DNA of 64,000 bases. It comes from Dicyema japonicum. Taxonomy: Eukaryota; Dicyemida; Rhombozoa; Dicyemidae. The DNA lies in assembly GCA_011109175.1 (NCBI GenBank), contig RDEW01000013.1, positions 413,476 through 477,475 of the forward strand, read 5' to 3'. A program made the translations under genes and the position numbers. Positions 47,106 through 56,299 of this stretch are shown here, in pieces (the stretch's first letter is position 1; each line of letters begins with the position of its first letter). The notes under the pieces are model-generated. The model saw nothing but the letters and a program-made list of their open reading frames with translations. It had not been told where the DNA came from and searched no databases.

Positions 47106-47600
47106 TTATTTTCTTCTATGCTATAAATTCATAAGCCTTATACCAACAATCTCAAGAGTTATGGAAAGACTCTCTGAAAATATAGAACATATATTAAAAG
47201 AGCATCAGTGGGGTTTCGCTATTGTGGAGAGTGTCTGTACAGTGTTAACGCGTTAATTGTGAAGGTCTTTGAAACTAAAAGATGTTTGACAGCAGTCTCC
47301 CTTGATATATCCAAAACTTTCTACGATGTTTTGCACCTTGGTATTCTTATTTGTTTTGCGAAATGTGAGGTTTAAAAATTATTTTATTTTTGTACAATAA
47401 GTTCTTTCTCGGACAGAGGGTCAATCGCTTATTTTTCAAACTACGAGTCACCTTAATAAAATTAACAAAAATTAAAAAAAAAAAAACTATGAGTCTCGTG
47501 AAATTTGGTTGAAAAGAAATGTCCATCAGGGTTCAGTGCTCAGTCCTTTATTATTCAACATTGTAGTGAGTGAATTGCCTTCCCCAGAAAACCCACGTAG
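47106..47600 (+). mobile_element. LINE family J fragment (reverse transcriptase)
   Basis: The plus strand reads PTISRVMERLSENIEHILKE and HQWGFAIVESVCTVLT, matching the region after the RT start of the copy at 45.2 kb. Then comes a decayed motif A and VHQGSVLSPLLFNIVVSELP (motif B, about 47523-47582). Frames are broken and the element ends abruptly at S2-like sequence. Confidence 0.7.
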
Positions 47601-47660
47601 GAGGAGAGAGGAGGAACAGACGAACAAACAAAAACTTCAACCAATAAACCACGAAGCACC
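47600..47660. repeat. Partial match to repeat S2
   Basis: GAGGAGGAACAGACGAACAAA and the following AACTTCAACCAAT match the end of the S2 copy at 54135-54180 in inverted orientation. Only about 50 bp are shared. Confidence 0.55.
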
Positions 47661-47790
47661 ACATGGCGCCACGTGGCTAACATAACTCCTATTTTAGTTA
47701 ATTTAATTTGTTTATTTAGTTAAAAAATAATTTAAAATTTTTATTTAAAAATTGATTTAACTCAAAAAGTTTTCCTGTGAAACGAATATA

Positions 47791-48087
47791 ATGTCTGATG
47801 ATGTAATCTATGTTGGAACAGAATACGTGACTCCGAAGACTGAAACTATTCTAGTAACTACCCCAACAATAAATCAGACTCAAACAGAACAAGTCCAGCC
47901 AGGACCATTAAAGAGTATTTATGCGAGATTTGCATCACTTGCAGAAGATCTTGACCAAGACGTTGTACTATCCTATGCTGGGAATAAGGCTGCCATGGAT
48001 AGGTTGAAGAGAAACATTGGTCACGCTCGTGCTCTCTGTAAAGAAGGTGTTGGAAAAATAGAAGTCGTCAGACGTAAATTTAATTAA
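47791..48087 (+). CDS. 98-residue hypothetical protein next to the rDNA remnant
   Basis: An uninterrupted ORF starts MSDDVIYVGTEYVTPKTE and ends KIEVVRRKFN. The first 40 residues are Thr/Gln-rich and probably disordered. The second half is charged and helical-looking (SIYARFASLAEDLDQDV, AAMDRLKRNIGHARAL). Composition and codon use look more like a gene than chance AT-rich DNA. No intron is needed. I do not recognise it. It lies between an AT-rich spacer and the truncated 18S, so its promoter would be in 47700-47790. Confidence 0.5.
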   Translation: MSDDVIYVGTEYVTPKTETILVTTPTINQTQTEQVQPGPLKSIYARFASLAEDLDQDVVLSYAGNKAAMDRLKRNIGHARALCKEGVGKIEVVRRKFN

Positions 48088-48209
48088 TATTACTGTTTTT
48101 TATTTTTCGGGTAAAATAATTTTAATCCATAAGTTTATAATTAAATTAGTAGTTATTATAATGATTTTTTTAATTAAAGAACACTTTTAAATGTAAAAAT
48201 TAAATTAAG

Positions 48210-48902
48210 GCATCTGAATGGCCATAATGATTACCGGGACTGTGACACTATTAACATGACCTTGACTTGTACATTCATTACCTATCCTTACATGTTCTTA
48301 TAGTGCTGACTAAGTGACGGAATCTTGAAATCGTTTTGGGTTATAATCAGCTCAAAACTTCAAGTGATCCTCTGTATTGTGGTGGATGCAGGTAAATTAC
48401 TTGATAATGTCAAACGACAGTGGATAACTGTTGTAAATCTAGAGCTAATACATGCAAAAAGCTTATAAAAGCGCAATTATTAGCTGATCCCTGGATATCC
48501 GGTGACATATCAATTAGATGTCCGCCCCATCAATTGATGACGTTGAGGTAGTGGCTTATCGTGGTTACAACGAGTAACGGGGAATCAGGGTTCGATTCGG
48601 AGAAGGAGCATTGAGATCTATGGATAGTGTATACTAAAGTTGCTGCAGTTGAAAAGCTCGTAGTTGGATCTCGGTTTGCTTGTGTGTAAGACATGCAATA
48701 GGCCATTGCTGTAGTAAGTCTATGGCTTTATTTTGAACAAAATAGAGTGCTTAAGGCAAGCATTCTGCTTGAATATCTCAGCATGGAATAATAGAGTTAA
48801 CAGCAGCAAAGTAATGATTAACAAGACGGGGGCATTCGTATTGCAATGCTAGAGGTAAAATTCGTAGACTGGTGCAGGACGATTACAGGGAAAGCATTTG
48901 CT

Positions 48903-48936
<34 letters not shown>

Positions 48937-49707
48937 AGTATCGAAGTAGATTAGATCTCGTCGTACTTCCAACTATAAACGATGCCAACTAGTACCCTGC
49001 TAATAAATATTTTTACATTAGCGGGTTGCTTCCTGGAAACCAAAGTCTTTGGACTCCGGGGGAAGTATGGTTACAAAGCTGAAACTTAAAGGAATTGACT
49101 GAAAGGCACCACCAGGAGTGGAGCTCAATTTGACTCAACACAGAAAAACTCACCCGGGCCAAACATAGTAAGGATTGATAGACTGATAGCTTTTTCTTGA
49201 TACTGGGTAGTGGTGCATGGCCGTTGTTGGTTGGTGGAGTGATTTGTCTGGTTAATTCCTATAACGAACAAGACTCAAAGCTACTTACTAGTTGTTCGAT
49301 TCTAGTCGTTCAACTTCTTAGAAGAATCAGTGTTTAAAAGACTTGAAAATAAGCAATAACAGGTCTGTAATTGCACTTAGACGTTCCGGGCTGCATGCGC
49401 GCTACAATGAAGAAAGCAGTGGGTGTCTTGCTTGGCAAAGAAACCTTAAAATTTCTTCGTGACAGGAATCGAGGCTTGTAATTTTCCTCGTGCACAAGGA
49501 ATTCCTAGTAATCGAAGGTCATTAGCCTGCAATTATTACGTCCCTGCATTTTGTACACATCGTTCGTCGCTACTACCGATGAATGATTTGGTGAGGTTGT
49601 TGGATCGTGTTCTTTAAAGGGTGCGAGTAGACACCCGAGCCTACTCATTTAAAGGAAGTAAAAGTCGTGACAATGTTTCTGTAGGTGAACCTGCAGAAGG
49701 ATCATTA
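48210..49707 (+). pseudogene. 18S rRNA, 5'-truncated and internally deleted
   Basis: Conserved 18S helices are recognised in order: GAATGGCC..ATGATTA near the start, TCTAGAGCTAATACATGC (48440), AACGGGGAATCAGGGTTCGATTC (core at 48575), GTTGAAAAGCTCGTAGTTGGATCT (core at 48650), GCATTTGCTAAGGATGTTTTCATTAATCAAGAACGAAAG (core ATTAATCAAGAACGAAAG at 48915), and the 3' end GTGAACCTGCAGAAGGATCATTA. The first 75 or more bases are missing. A block of about 200 bases that should hold the 530 loop (GCCAGCAGCCGCGGTAA) is absent between about 48605 and 48625. A second gap removes CCTGCGGCTT near 49123. Universally fixed sites are changed (CACACCGCCCG to CACATCGTTCG at 49557; GTCGTAACAAGG to GTCGTGACAATG at 49666). 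It cannot be a normal 18S. Confidence 0.92.
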
Positions 49708-50046
49708 CTGAGACGATAAAACGATTATGTTTTGGTTTGTTGGTAAGCTAGAAACAGATCAGTGTATTTAGTGCCTGTACGTAAATGGGTACTTTTGGGT
49801 GTCGTTGTTGTTCACTGGGTTTAAAGTAACCTGTGTGGGTGTCATTTGGATGTATACCATAATTTGTTGCTTGGGTACGAGATGGGATGGGAGTAGTGTT
49901 AGACGCTCTCTGAACTAGCTATAAAGCAAATAACGTGCGTGTAGCCTGCAGCACGTATTAGTGTGCGTTTTTGCATCCAAGCATATATTTGTACCTGTGT
50001 TGCCCCTTTAACCATGGGGACTATGAATATGACTGTGTAACCATTA
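49708..50046 (+). other. ITS1
   Basis: Spacer between the 18S 3' end and the 5.8S-like sequence, about 340 bases, moderately GT-rich, with no recognised coding. Confidence 0.8.
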
Positions 50047-50205
50047 AATTACCCTAAACGGTGGATCACTTGACTCGTGCATCGATGAAGGGCGTAGCAA
50101 ATTGCGATAAGTAATGTGATTTGCGATACCTATGATCATTGAAATCCTGAATGCAACTTGCGGTTCATGTAAAGTGGACCGTGTCTGACTGAGCGCGCAA
50201 CTACA
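50047..50205 (+). pseudogene. 5.8S rRNA-like sequence, mutated
   Basis: AAACGGTGGATCACTTGACTCGTGCATCGATGAAG (core GGTGGATCACTTGACTCGTG) identifies 5.8S. The usually invariant GAAGAACGCAGC reads GAAGGGCGTAGC, and several other transitions are present. The 3' limit, GTCTGACTGAGCG, is approximate. Confidence 0.85.
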
Positions 50206-50344
50206 GTGGCATACATGTGGAGTTGTAGCCGAGCTGTGCATTTGACTGTGATAGATGGTCATTGCATTAAAGAGAGCGCTTTCGTTAGAATGTCTTGCTA
50301 TTTGAGTGTTGCTGGGCATTAGAATGGAAGCATGTGATGGTAAC
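50206..50344 (+). other. ITS2
   Basis: A short spacer of about 140 bases between 5.8S and 28S. No coding is recognised on the plus strand. Confidence 0.75.
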
Positions 50345-51478
50345 TAGCCTCAGTCAGGCATGATTACCCGCTGAACTTAAGCATATCATTAAGCGGAGGA
50401 AAAGAAACCAACAGGGATTCCCGTAGTAATGGCGAATGAATTGGGAATAGTCCATCGCTGAATCGTGTTTTCACGAAATGTGGCGTTTGCGATACTATTG
50501 AGTGGGTATGCTGGGTGGCAAGTACTGTCGAACAGGTCTCCCATAGAAGGTGAAAGGCCTGTAGTAGCCTGGTATATTCATTTGCGAGTGTCGTTAGAGT
50601 CAGCTTGCTTGTGAGTGCAAGCCAAAGTGGGTGGAAAGCTTCACCTAAGACTAAATAAATGCACGAGTTCGATAGCGGACAAGTACCGTGAGGGAAAGTT
50701 GAAAAGAACTTTGAGAAAAGGGTTAAAAGTGCGTGAAACCGTTTAGTAGGAAGCGGATAGAGTCCTGATGTTGTTCGATACTATAGTTCGATTAACAGCT
50801 GTAATGAGTGTTTGAGTTGGTTATTTTGCTTGTGTGTTTGATGGGTAGTAACGTTAGTTGCTTTCTATTTAATAACTGCATTTTATAACCAACTTGTAAG
50901 CACTGAGGATTGGCATTTGCTTGATTTACATGCAAGGGTGTTCTATCCGACCCGTCTTGAAACACGGACCAAGGAGATTACCGTACTAGCAAGTCTAATG
51001 GAGTTATTCCATGCGGCGCAATGAAAGTGATTAGATGTGACGATATATTCGGCAACATACACCCCTTTTTGATTCTACGGTTGTAGAGGGAGTGATAGCT
51101 AGTGCGTTAAAACCCGAAAGATGGCGAACTATACCTGGTTAAGATGAAGCCAGTGGAAACACTGGTGGAGGTCTATCGCGGTTCTGAAAATCGATTGTCG
51201 AAGCTGGGTATAGGGGCGAAATACTAATCGAGCCATCTAGTAGCTGGTTCTCTCCGAAATTTCTCTCAGGATAGCTGGCGCTCGAGACTAGTTTCATATG
51301 TTAAAGCGAATGATTAGAGGATTTGTGCTTATACGGGTGTAAACTATTCTCAAACTTTAAACGTGTGAGAAGTGTGACTAACTTGAGTGTAGTCATACGT
51401 AAAATAAGGGTGCCAAGTGGGCCAATTATGGTAATCATGACTGGCGCTGTGGGATGAACCAAAGGCCTGGTTAAGGTG
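50345..51478 (+). pseudogene. 28S rRNA 5' portion, truncated
   Basis: The start CCGCTGAACTTAAGCATATC, then GTACCGTGAGGGAAAGTTGAAAAG (core at 50684), GACCCGTCTTGAAACACGGACC (core at 50949) and TAGTAGCTGGTTCTCTCCGAA (51237) identify about the first third of 28S. Homology stops inside GGTTAAGGTG at about 51478, where LINE sequence begins. Universally fixed GGTTCCCTCCGAAGTTTCCCTC reads with C-to-T and G-to-A changes. The downstream two thirds, including the peptidyl-transferase region, are absent. Confidence 0.92.
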
Positions 51479-51775
51479 AGTGCATCCTCGTCTAGAATAC
51501 TCTCCACTACGTTCATTAGCTTTTTGCGATTGATAGTGTCGAAAGCACGGGATAAGTCAATTCCAAGCATTGAAATTTCTTCTTTGTGTTTCTGGCACAT
51601 TGCACACATTCACCTGTGGCTCCATACAACGTCTGCCGTAGACCTTCGGGGTCTGAATCCACTTTGACTTGGGTTCAGGAACTCATTTACAGAGCCTGAA
51701 ATTATAAGCTAATAAATTCGTGCGTCATGTGGATCGCCTTGTGGCGTCAGATACAAGTCAAAAGGAACCATTTGT
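51479..51775 (-). mobile_element. LINE RT fragment abutting the 28S
   Basis: The minus strand reads FLNPSQSGFRPRRSTADVVW (51690-51620), KHKEEISMLGIDLSRAFDTI (51595-51535, motif A) and NRKKLMNVVESILDEDALT, then meets 28S sequence at 51478. Motifs B and C are missing on the 3' side. The lineage resembles other APE-type LINEs. Confidence 0.8.
51660..51688. repeat. 29-bp perfect direct repeat, copy 1
   Basis: The 29 bases starting CACTTTGACTTGGGTTCAGG and ending CTCATTT recur exactly at 52256-52284. Here they lie in the RT coding frame on the minus strand. Confidence 0.9.
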
Positions 51776-51839
51776 CAACGACCATCCAGAGGAGTTCCCT
51801 TTGGACGGCACTTCCTACACATCCGTGCACTTTTCCAGA

Positions 51840-52860
51840 GGAGACTCGTCATGTCAGGAAATGTTAAAATGAATCCGAGACCAAAGGCTTTAAAGAGACT
51901 TAGCCTGAACATTAACAGAGTTAGAGGCAAGGCATCCGAACTGAGTTTATATTTGGAGAGGAATAAAATTGATATCGGTTTTCTACAAGAGACCAAGCTT
52001 TCTGGGAATTCCACTACTCCTAAATTTACCGGTTTTTAATGTATTGAGAGTCGACCGACAATCGGGCCGAGGTGGAGGGATTGTTGACCCTCGTCAAGAA
52101 ACATTAGAGACAACAGGTTCCTGTGCAAAAAATTTTTTTTATGAATTTGTCTGCCTTAGACTTGTTGGTGTCCGGAGATTTTAATGCCAAGCACCCTTCG
52201 TGGTATGAGAAACAACCTCCGGACACAGAGGGATTTCATATTATTTCCCAATTAGCACTTTGACTTGGGTTCAGGAACTCATTTGAATCTGTCCATTATG
52301 AACGACCCAATTAGGAATACACGAACCCCGTATAATAGCAAGGATTCGATTACATCAACGGATATTACGTTATGTTCACTACGGGTTGCTCCGGTTATAT
52401 GCTGCTCTGTAAACTATGACCATAATACCATTCTGATCAATTGTACACCAATGACGCGGTCAAAATACGTCATTTTTATGACAATATTAATACTGACTGG
52501 ATAGGATTCAGAAGTGGATTCGGCACGATTGAATTTCCATCCGAATAATTTCAACTCAATCCATCACTTCGATAAGGTGATTCTGGAAGGGAGAAAACTT
52601 TTTGTCAGAAAAGGAATTTTAAAGCTCACAAAGAATAAATATGATGCACAATCCAACTAATAAAAGAAAGGAATTGTCTCAAACGTAAAAAGCACATAGC
52701 AAGACATGATACTAACAGAATCCGTGCACTGAACATGAAGATCAACGAAAAGACAAAACTGGGCCGAATTTCTAGAGCTATGAAAAAAATAGTTCACTTA
52801 TCAAGATGTGGAGGATGCTGCGAAATGTCAAAAACGATGATTCTTGATCTTTAAATAAAA
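51840..52860 (+). mobile_element. LINE APE-endonuclease fragment
   Basis: The plus strand encodes SLNINRVRGKASELSLYLER, IDIGFLQETKLSG (the Glu of the APE catalytic site), GDFNAKHPSW in a shifted frame (52170-52205), and NSKDSITSTDITLCS (52340-52380). The SDH motif is degraded. The following text (52500-52850) fits the linker before RT. Orientation is opposite to the RT fragment immediately to its left. Confidence 0.75.
52256..52284. repeat. 29-bp perfect direct repeat, copy 2
   Basis: Identical to 51660-51688, 596 bp away. Here it lies inside the plus-strand endonuclease region, where it does not fit the domain pattern. Confidence 0.9.
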
Positions 52861-53285
52861 AATAATTGGTAGTTAAGTTAATCCGACCTCACTAACTTGT
52901 AAGAGGCTAGCAACCAGTAAGTAAGAGGCGGTTAATTCTGGTCGCTCGCATAGATTAGTCACTTTAGGCGTTAACATCGTATGAATTCAAATTTGTTGTT
53001 AACATAAAAAGTTTGCTAAATAACAGAGGACATTATCATTCAATTTAAACCCGAATGTTAGCAGAGAGGAGTGGTGTTCACAAGTAGATGAGCTAAATTT
53101 ACAAGAATGTCTTTTGATTGAGGATTCTGATTGGTCGATTGGGGAAGGATGTTGACGTAGTATTTTGTTATAATCGAGTCTCCGGACAATCCTTGTGAAA
53201 AGATAATCGTGTGTTTCAAATGACTTGAGCACAGGGTTGGGAGGAAGATAGAAACAGGTCAAAGGTTATCATATTTATTTTTCTT
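52861..53285. other. Spacer with an unassigned minus-strand ORF
   Basis: Positions 53262-52999 (minus) are open for 87 codons with a product rich in Ser, His and Leu (NPVLKSFETHDYLFTRIVRR and further). It has no recognised homologue and may contain unseen introns. Positions 52861-52990 contain short GTAAGAGGC repeats. Confidence 0.3.
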
Positions 53286-54990
53286 TTGTTTGTGGATTTA
53301 CAAAGAACATGACAGAGATTGTCTGGATTGTAAGTTTGGGAGAGGAATTGTAGAGCTCAAATTTCTAAGTGATCTGTAAGGGAATGATTTTTGTTTCTTA
53401 GTGGAAATGATCAATATGGGTTTATGGAAACTTTCGAATATTCATTTAATACTGAAACCTGGGAAACCAAGGGAGGAACCTGCTTCTTACAGGTTTTTGT
53501 AGCTTTTGTGCGTCCAGACTAGAATCCTAGAAATGATGGTTATGACACTCACACGACATTCCCTCCCGGATGCCATATTTCAGCATGGTTTTAAAGAGGG
53601 ACGATCAACTATCACACCCCTAAATACATTAAAGAAGTTCATAACAGATGACCTTAACAAAAGACCAGGACAGAAAATGACGATTGTATGCTTAATTGAT
53701 ATCCAGAAGGCTTTTGACTCGGTTTCGAGGAAGATTATCACGCACAAAATATATTCGTCGAATATTGACGCATACATGAAATTATGGTTGGGAAATTTCT
53801 TGAGTGGTCGACGAGGACGAGTACACTATGGCAATCGATGTTCCGTATCGAGACTATAAACAAATGGCGTTCCCTAGGGCTCCCCATTATCTCCCTTTTT
53901 GTTTAACGTTATGATGGACTTGCCACTCCCTCAGGGGGACGATAACATATTATTAACGTATGCGGATGATATAGTCATTGCTTCGGGGGATGTGAGTATC
54001 ATCGAAGCTACGAGAAGAGTACAGGACAATCTGAATGAATTAAGTTTATGGCTTTGGGAAAATCAATTGACTGCTAGCCCGGAGTCGGTGTTGACCCTAT
54101 TCCACGACAAACAGAAGACTAGGAAAAGTATTGAGGACGAATTGGTTGAAGTTTCAGTTTTGTTCGTCTGTTCCTCCTCTTTCTTCCTATTAGAGTGGCG
54201 TCATGTGATCCACCTGTCCAGGTGGCGCCCAGTGCCAGGCTGGCACAAAAAAGGATCATTTGCTCTCTCCCACTCCACTGGAGGGGTTTCCACAACTGCA
54301 ACTATGGACGTCTTTTACCTTTATGTTGATTCCGGATGGACTCTGTTTCTATAGAAGTGGAAACTGGATACACTAATTAGTTGTTTAATTCAACTTCTTT
54401 CTCTGTGTATCCGAGGTTAATAAATAATAAAATAATAATTCAATTGACGTCAAACTGGATGAGAAGAATATCCCGCAAAACAAATACCAGAAAATCCTGG
54501 GAGTCACTTTCTTAACCTTTACAAAACATATCGAAATTATGTTATTGACTTGTACGAGGAAAATCAACTTCCTGAAGGCGTTCTTGGGAAACCTAAGAGA
54601 CAAAAAAGATCTGAGTAATCTGGATGTCATATATAAACAGTTCATCGAGGCTACAATAGAATACGATGTAATATATGGGGATCTAACCATTCTGCAACAA
54701 ATTTAAACAAGATATGCAACACTCAAGTGAAGGCAGCAAACCTACTAAGGAAATATTCCCATGTGGAAATCCTGCCTAGAAACCTAGAAAATGTGATAGA
54801 GGCAACTGGAACAGTGCCCCTGGGAAGGACTCGAGTATGCGGACCCCGTCCATATCGGAAATGCGCAGGAACGCAGTCGGAACACCGAGAAAAGATGCGA
54901 AGACTGTTGAGGGAGGCTGGGATCACCTGAATTTTGTTTATCTAAGATATGACGGTGGTCTTTTGGTTCAATAATAATAATTTCCATTAA
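53286..54990 (+). mobile_element. LINE family A copy 2, interrupted by S2
   Basis: This is the plus-strand paralogue of 6326-7668. It encodes FQHGFKEGRSTITPL, CLIDIQKAFDSVSRK (motif A), a changed motif B segment (a stop and P*GSP-like text at about 53855-53900) and LLTYADDIVIASGD (motif C, 53950). The frame is lost at the S2 insertion (54132-54445) and resumes with the thumb region (54450-54710). The 3' end keeps GGCTGGGATCACCTG and an (AAT)n tail at 54972-54982. The stop after SVSRL shows it was already decaying. Confidence 0.9.
54132..54445 (-). mobile_element. Interspersed repeat S2 inside LINE family A
   Basis: The uninterrupted LINE copy at 6.9 kb reads GGAAAAGTAT joined to CAATTGAC. 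Here about 310 bases separate the same two words, so the limits are known to within a few bases. The insert matches 35735-36012 in inverted orientation and shares a terminal block with 47600-47660. The left flank retains TTGA, which also occurs in the right flank (CAATTGA), a possible trace of a short target duplication. Confidence 0.88.
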
Positions 54991-55068
54991 AATATTGTTA
55001 GCTTCTGTGAAAATTGATTTCATTTTATAGATTATTAAAAATTAAATCAAGTCCAAAAAATAGAATTA

Positions 55069-55596
55069 TTATTTCTTGCACAATTTCACAATTAAAGCTA
55101 CCAAAGTAGCTGCAGCTCCACCGAGAATTAGTCCACCAAACACATAAGCTAAAGTAACCACAATGCTAACACTTCAACTTCCGTGCACGGACTTCCTTCA
55201 GCAATTCCAATGCCTGCTCGCTAGAAGGGTTAATTCTGAGAATCTGGTTAAGGCAATCAATAGAAAGGTCAAACAACTAAAAATAACAGCCAAAGCATAC
55301 ATCACACTTTGCATAGGCCACGGAAATATAAAATAGGCAATCTCTAGCAAATTCTGGATTATTAAATCTGACCAAATTATATAAACCTATTTTTGTTAAA
55401 ACTTAGTACTCAAAAGTTGGTTGAGTCCACAACGGACAGTCTCTCTATCACTACTTCCTACAAGACCAACAAGAAGAGCAAAATGATTGTCTTCCGATGG
55501 CTCAAAATTGAAAGTTTCTTGTAGTCTCTTCCAATTAATTTATAAAATCACGTTTATATGCGCTTGATCCGTGAATATATCAAGATTATGGGCCAT
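55069..55596 (-). CDS. FIS1: Mitochondrial fission protein FIS1
   Basis: FIS1 is a tail-anchored outer-membrane protein of mitochondria and peroxisomes with a TPR-like bundle. Read on the minus strand, exons starting MAHNLDIFTDQAHINR join across introns of 24, 23 and 24 nt. The fold is TFNFEPSEDNHFALLVGLVG, GLNQLLSLYNLVRF, PEFARDCLFYISVAYAKC and DLSIDCLNQILRINPSSEQA, then LELLKEVRARKL, in the family's exact order (FEYAWxLVRS, RDYLFYLAVxxYR, LLxxEPxNxQAxxL). The C-terminus is one transmembrane helix, AYVFGGLILGGAAATLVALIV, followed by KLCKK, a typical tail anchor. Length is about 150 residues, as in animals. One frame break lies at about 55180, just before the membrane helix; one surplus base there explains it. 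The gene is wedged between a LINE and a SINE. Confidence 0.88.
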
Positions 55597-55784
55597 CACT
55601 AAAGTCAAAAGTGCTTAATTATTAAAAATTTAAATTTTTAAAAATAAGAATATTAAAATTTATTATAATTTATATTATAAGAATAGAGGTGAGGTTTTTT
55701 TCGAAAAAGGTGAGAAAATTCCCGGATAAAAACAATTGATTATTTCTGTTTAAAGCTAAATTAAGAGTTAATAACTAAATGAAT

Positions 55785-56185
55785 GCAGCTGGCTAGCATA
55801 GTGGTTAGGTGTCGGGCTTAAGTGACTTAGGCTACGGGTTCGAATCTCGCTGCTGTTCACCTGGTAGAAGGTTCCACGCATCTACGATGCAGAAAGGGTT
55901 TGACGAGTGACGCCGTCATCAGTGGATACTCACTGCTGAACTTGATTGTTTAGAAAGGACACTCACACAATAAAAAGAAAAAAAGTAAAGATCATTCCTT
56001 GGTTCTACGATTAGTTAAAATTAACTGTTCTTTACTTAAAAAGACACTTACACAAGAAAAAAAAAGAAGTGAAGATCATTCCTTGGTTCTATAATTAGTT
56101 AAAATTAACTGTTCTTTACTTAAATAAAGTGTGTGTCCTGCCTATGCGGAGCTATAAATACTATGGCTCTCGTGAAAAGCTATAA
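55785..56185 (+). mobile_element. Full-length SINE S1, tRNA-derived, with internal duplication
   Basis: The head (55787-55860) has A-box GGCTAGCATAGTGG and B-box GGGTTCGAATCTC, an internal RNA polymerase III promoter. The S1 body follows: GGTTCCACGCATCTACGATG, GAGTGACGCCGTCATCAGTG, ATCATTCCTTGGTTCTA and AATTAACTGTTCTTTACTTA. A segment of about 85 bp (55960-56044) is tandemly repeated at 56045-56120. The 3' end has GCGGAGCTATAAATACTATGG and CTCGTGAAAAG, but the usual ATT tail is replaced by CTATAAAAAAC. This is the reference copy for the family in the window. Confidence 0.92.
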
Positions 56186-56224
56186 AAAACTAAATGCATG
56201 TAGAAACCCTGATTTGTATGATAT

Positions 56225-56290
56225 TTCCTATTAAAATTGCCAGCGAAAGTCGCTCGAATAGCCAGCGACACTCGCAGAGATTACAAAACA
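56225..56290 (-). mobile_element. Very short 3' scrap of LINE family R
   Basis: CCAGCGAAAGTCGCTCGAAT and CGACACTCGCAGAGATTAC match 17785-17830, the 3' end of a family R copy, in the same relative orientation. Only about 60 bases remain. Confidence 0.5.
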
Positions 56291-56299
56291 TGCAGAAAT

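Noticed and set aside
48210-51478. Functional rRNA operon
   Set aside because: Both ends are truncated, the 530 loop is deleted and universally fixed bases are altered.
51470-51480. R2-type site-specific insertion in 28S
   Set aside because: The adjoining LINE is an APE type truncated in mid-RT, and the site is not the R2 target position.
55787-55860. tRNA gene
   Set aside because: A and B boxes are present but the 3' half of a tRNA is replaced by SINE body, and the same head recurs at 26.3 and 35.2 kb.
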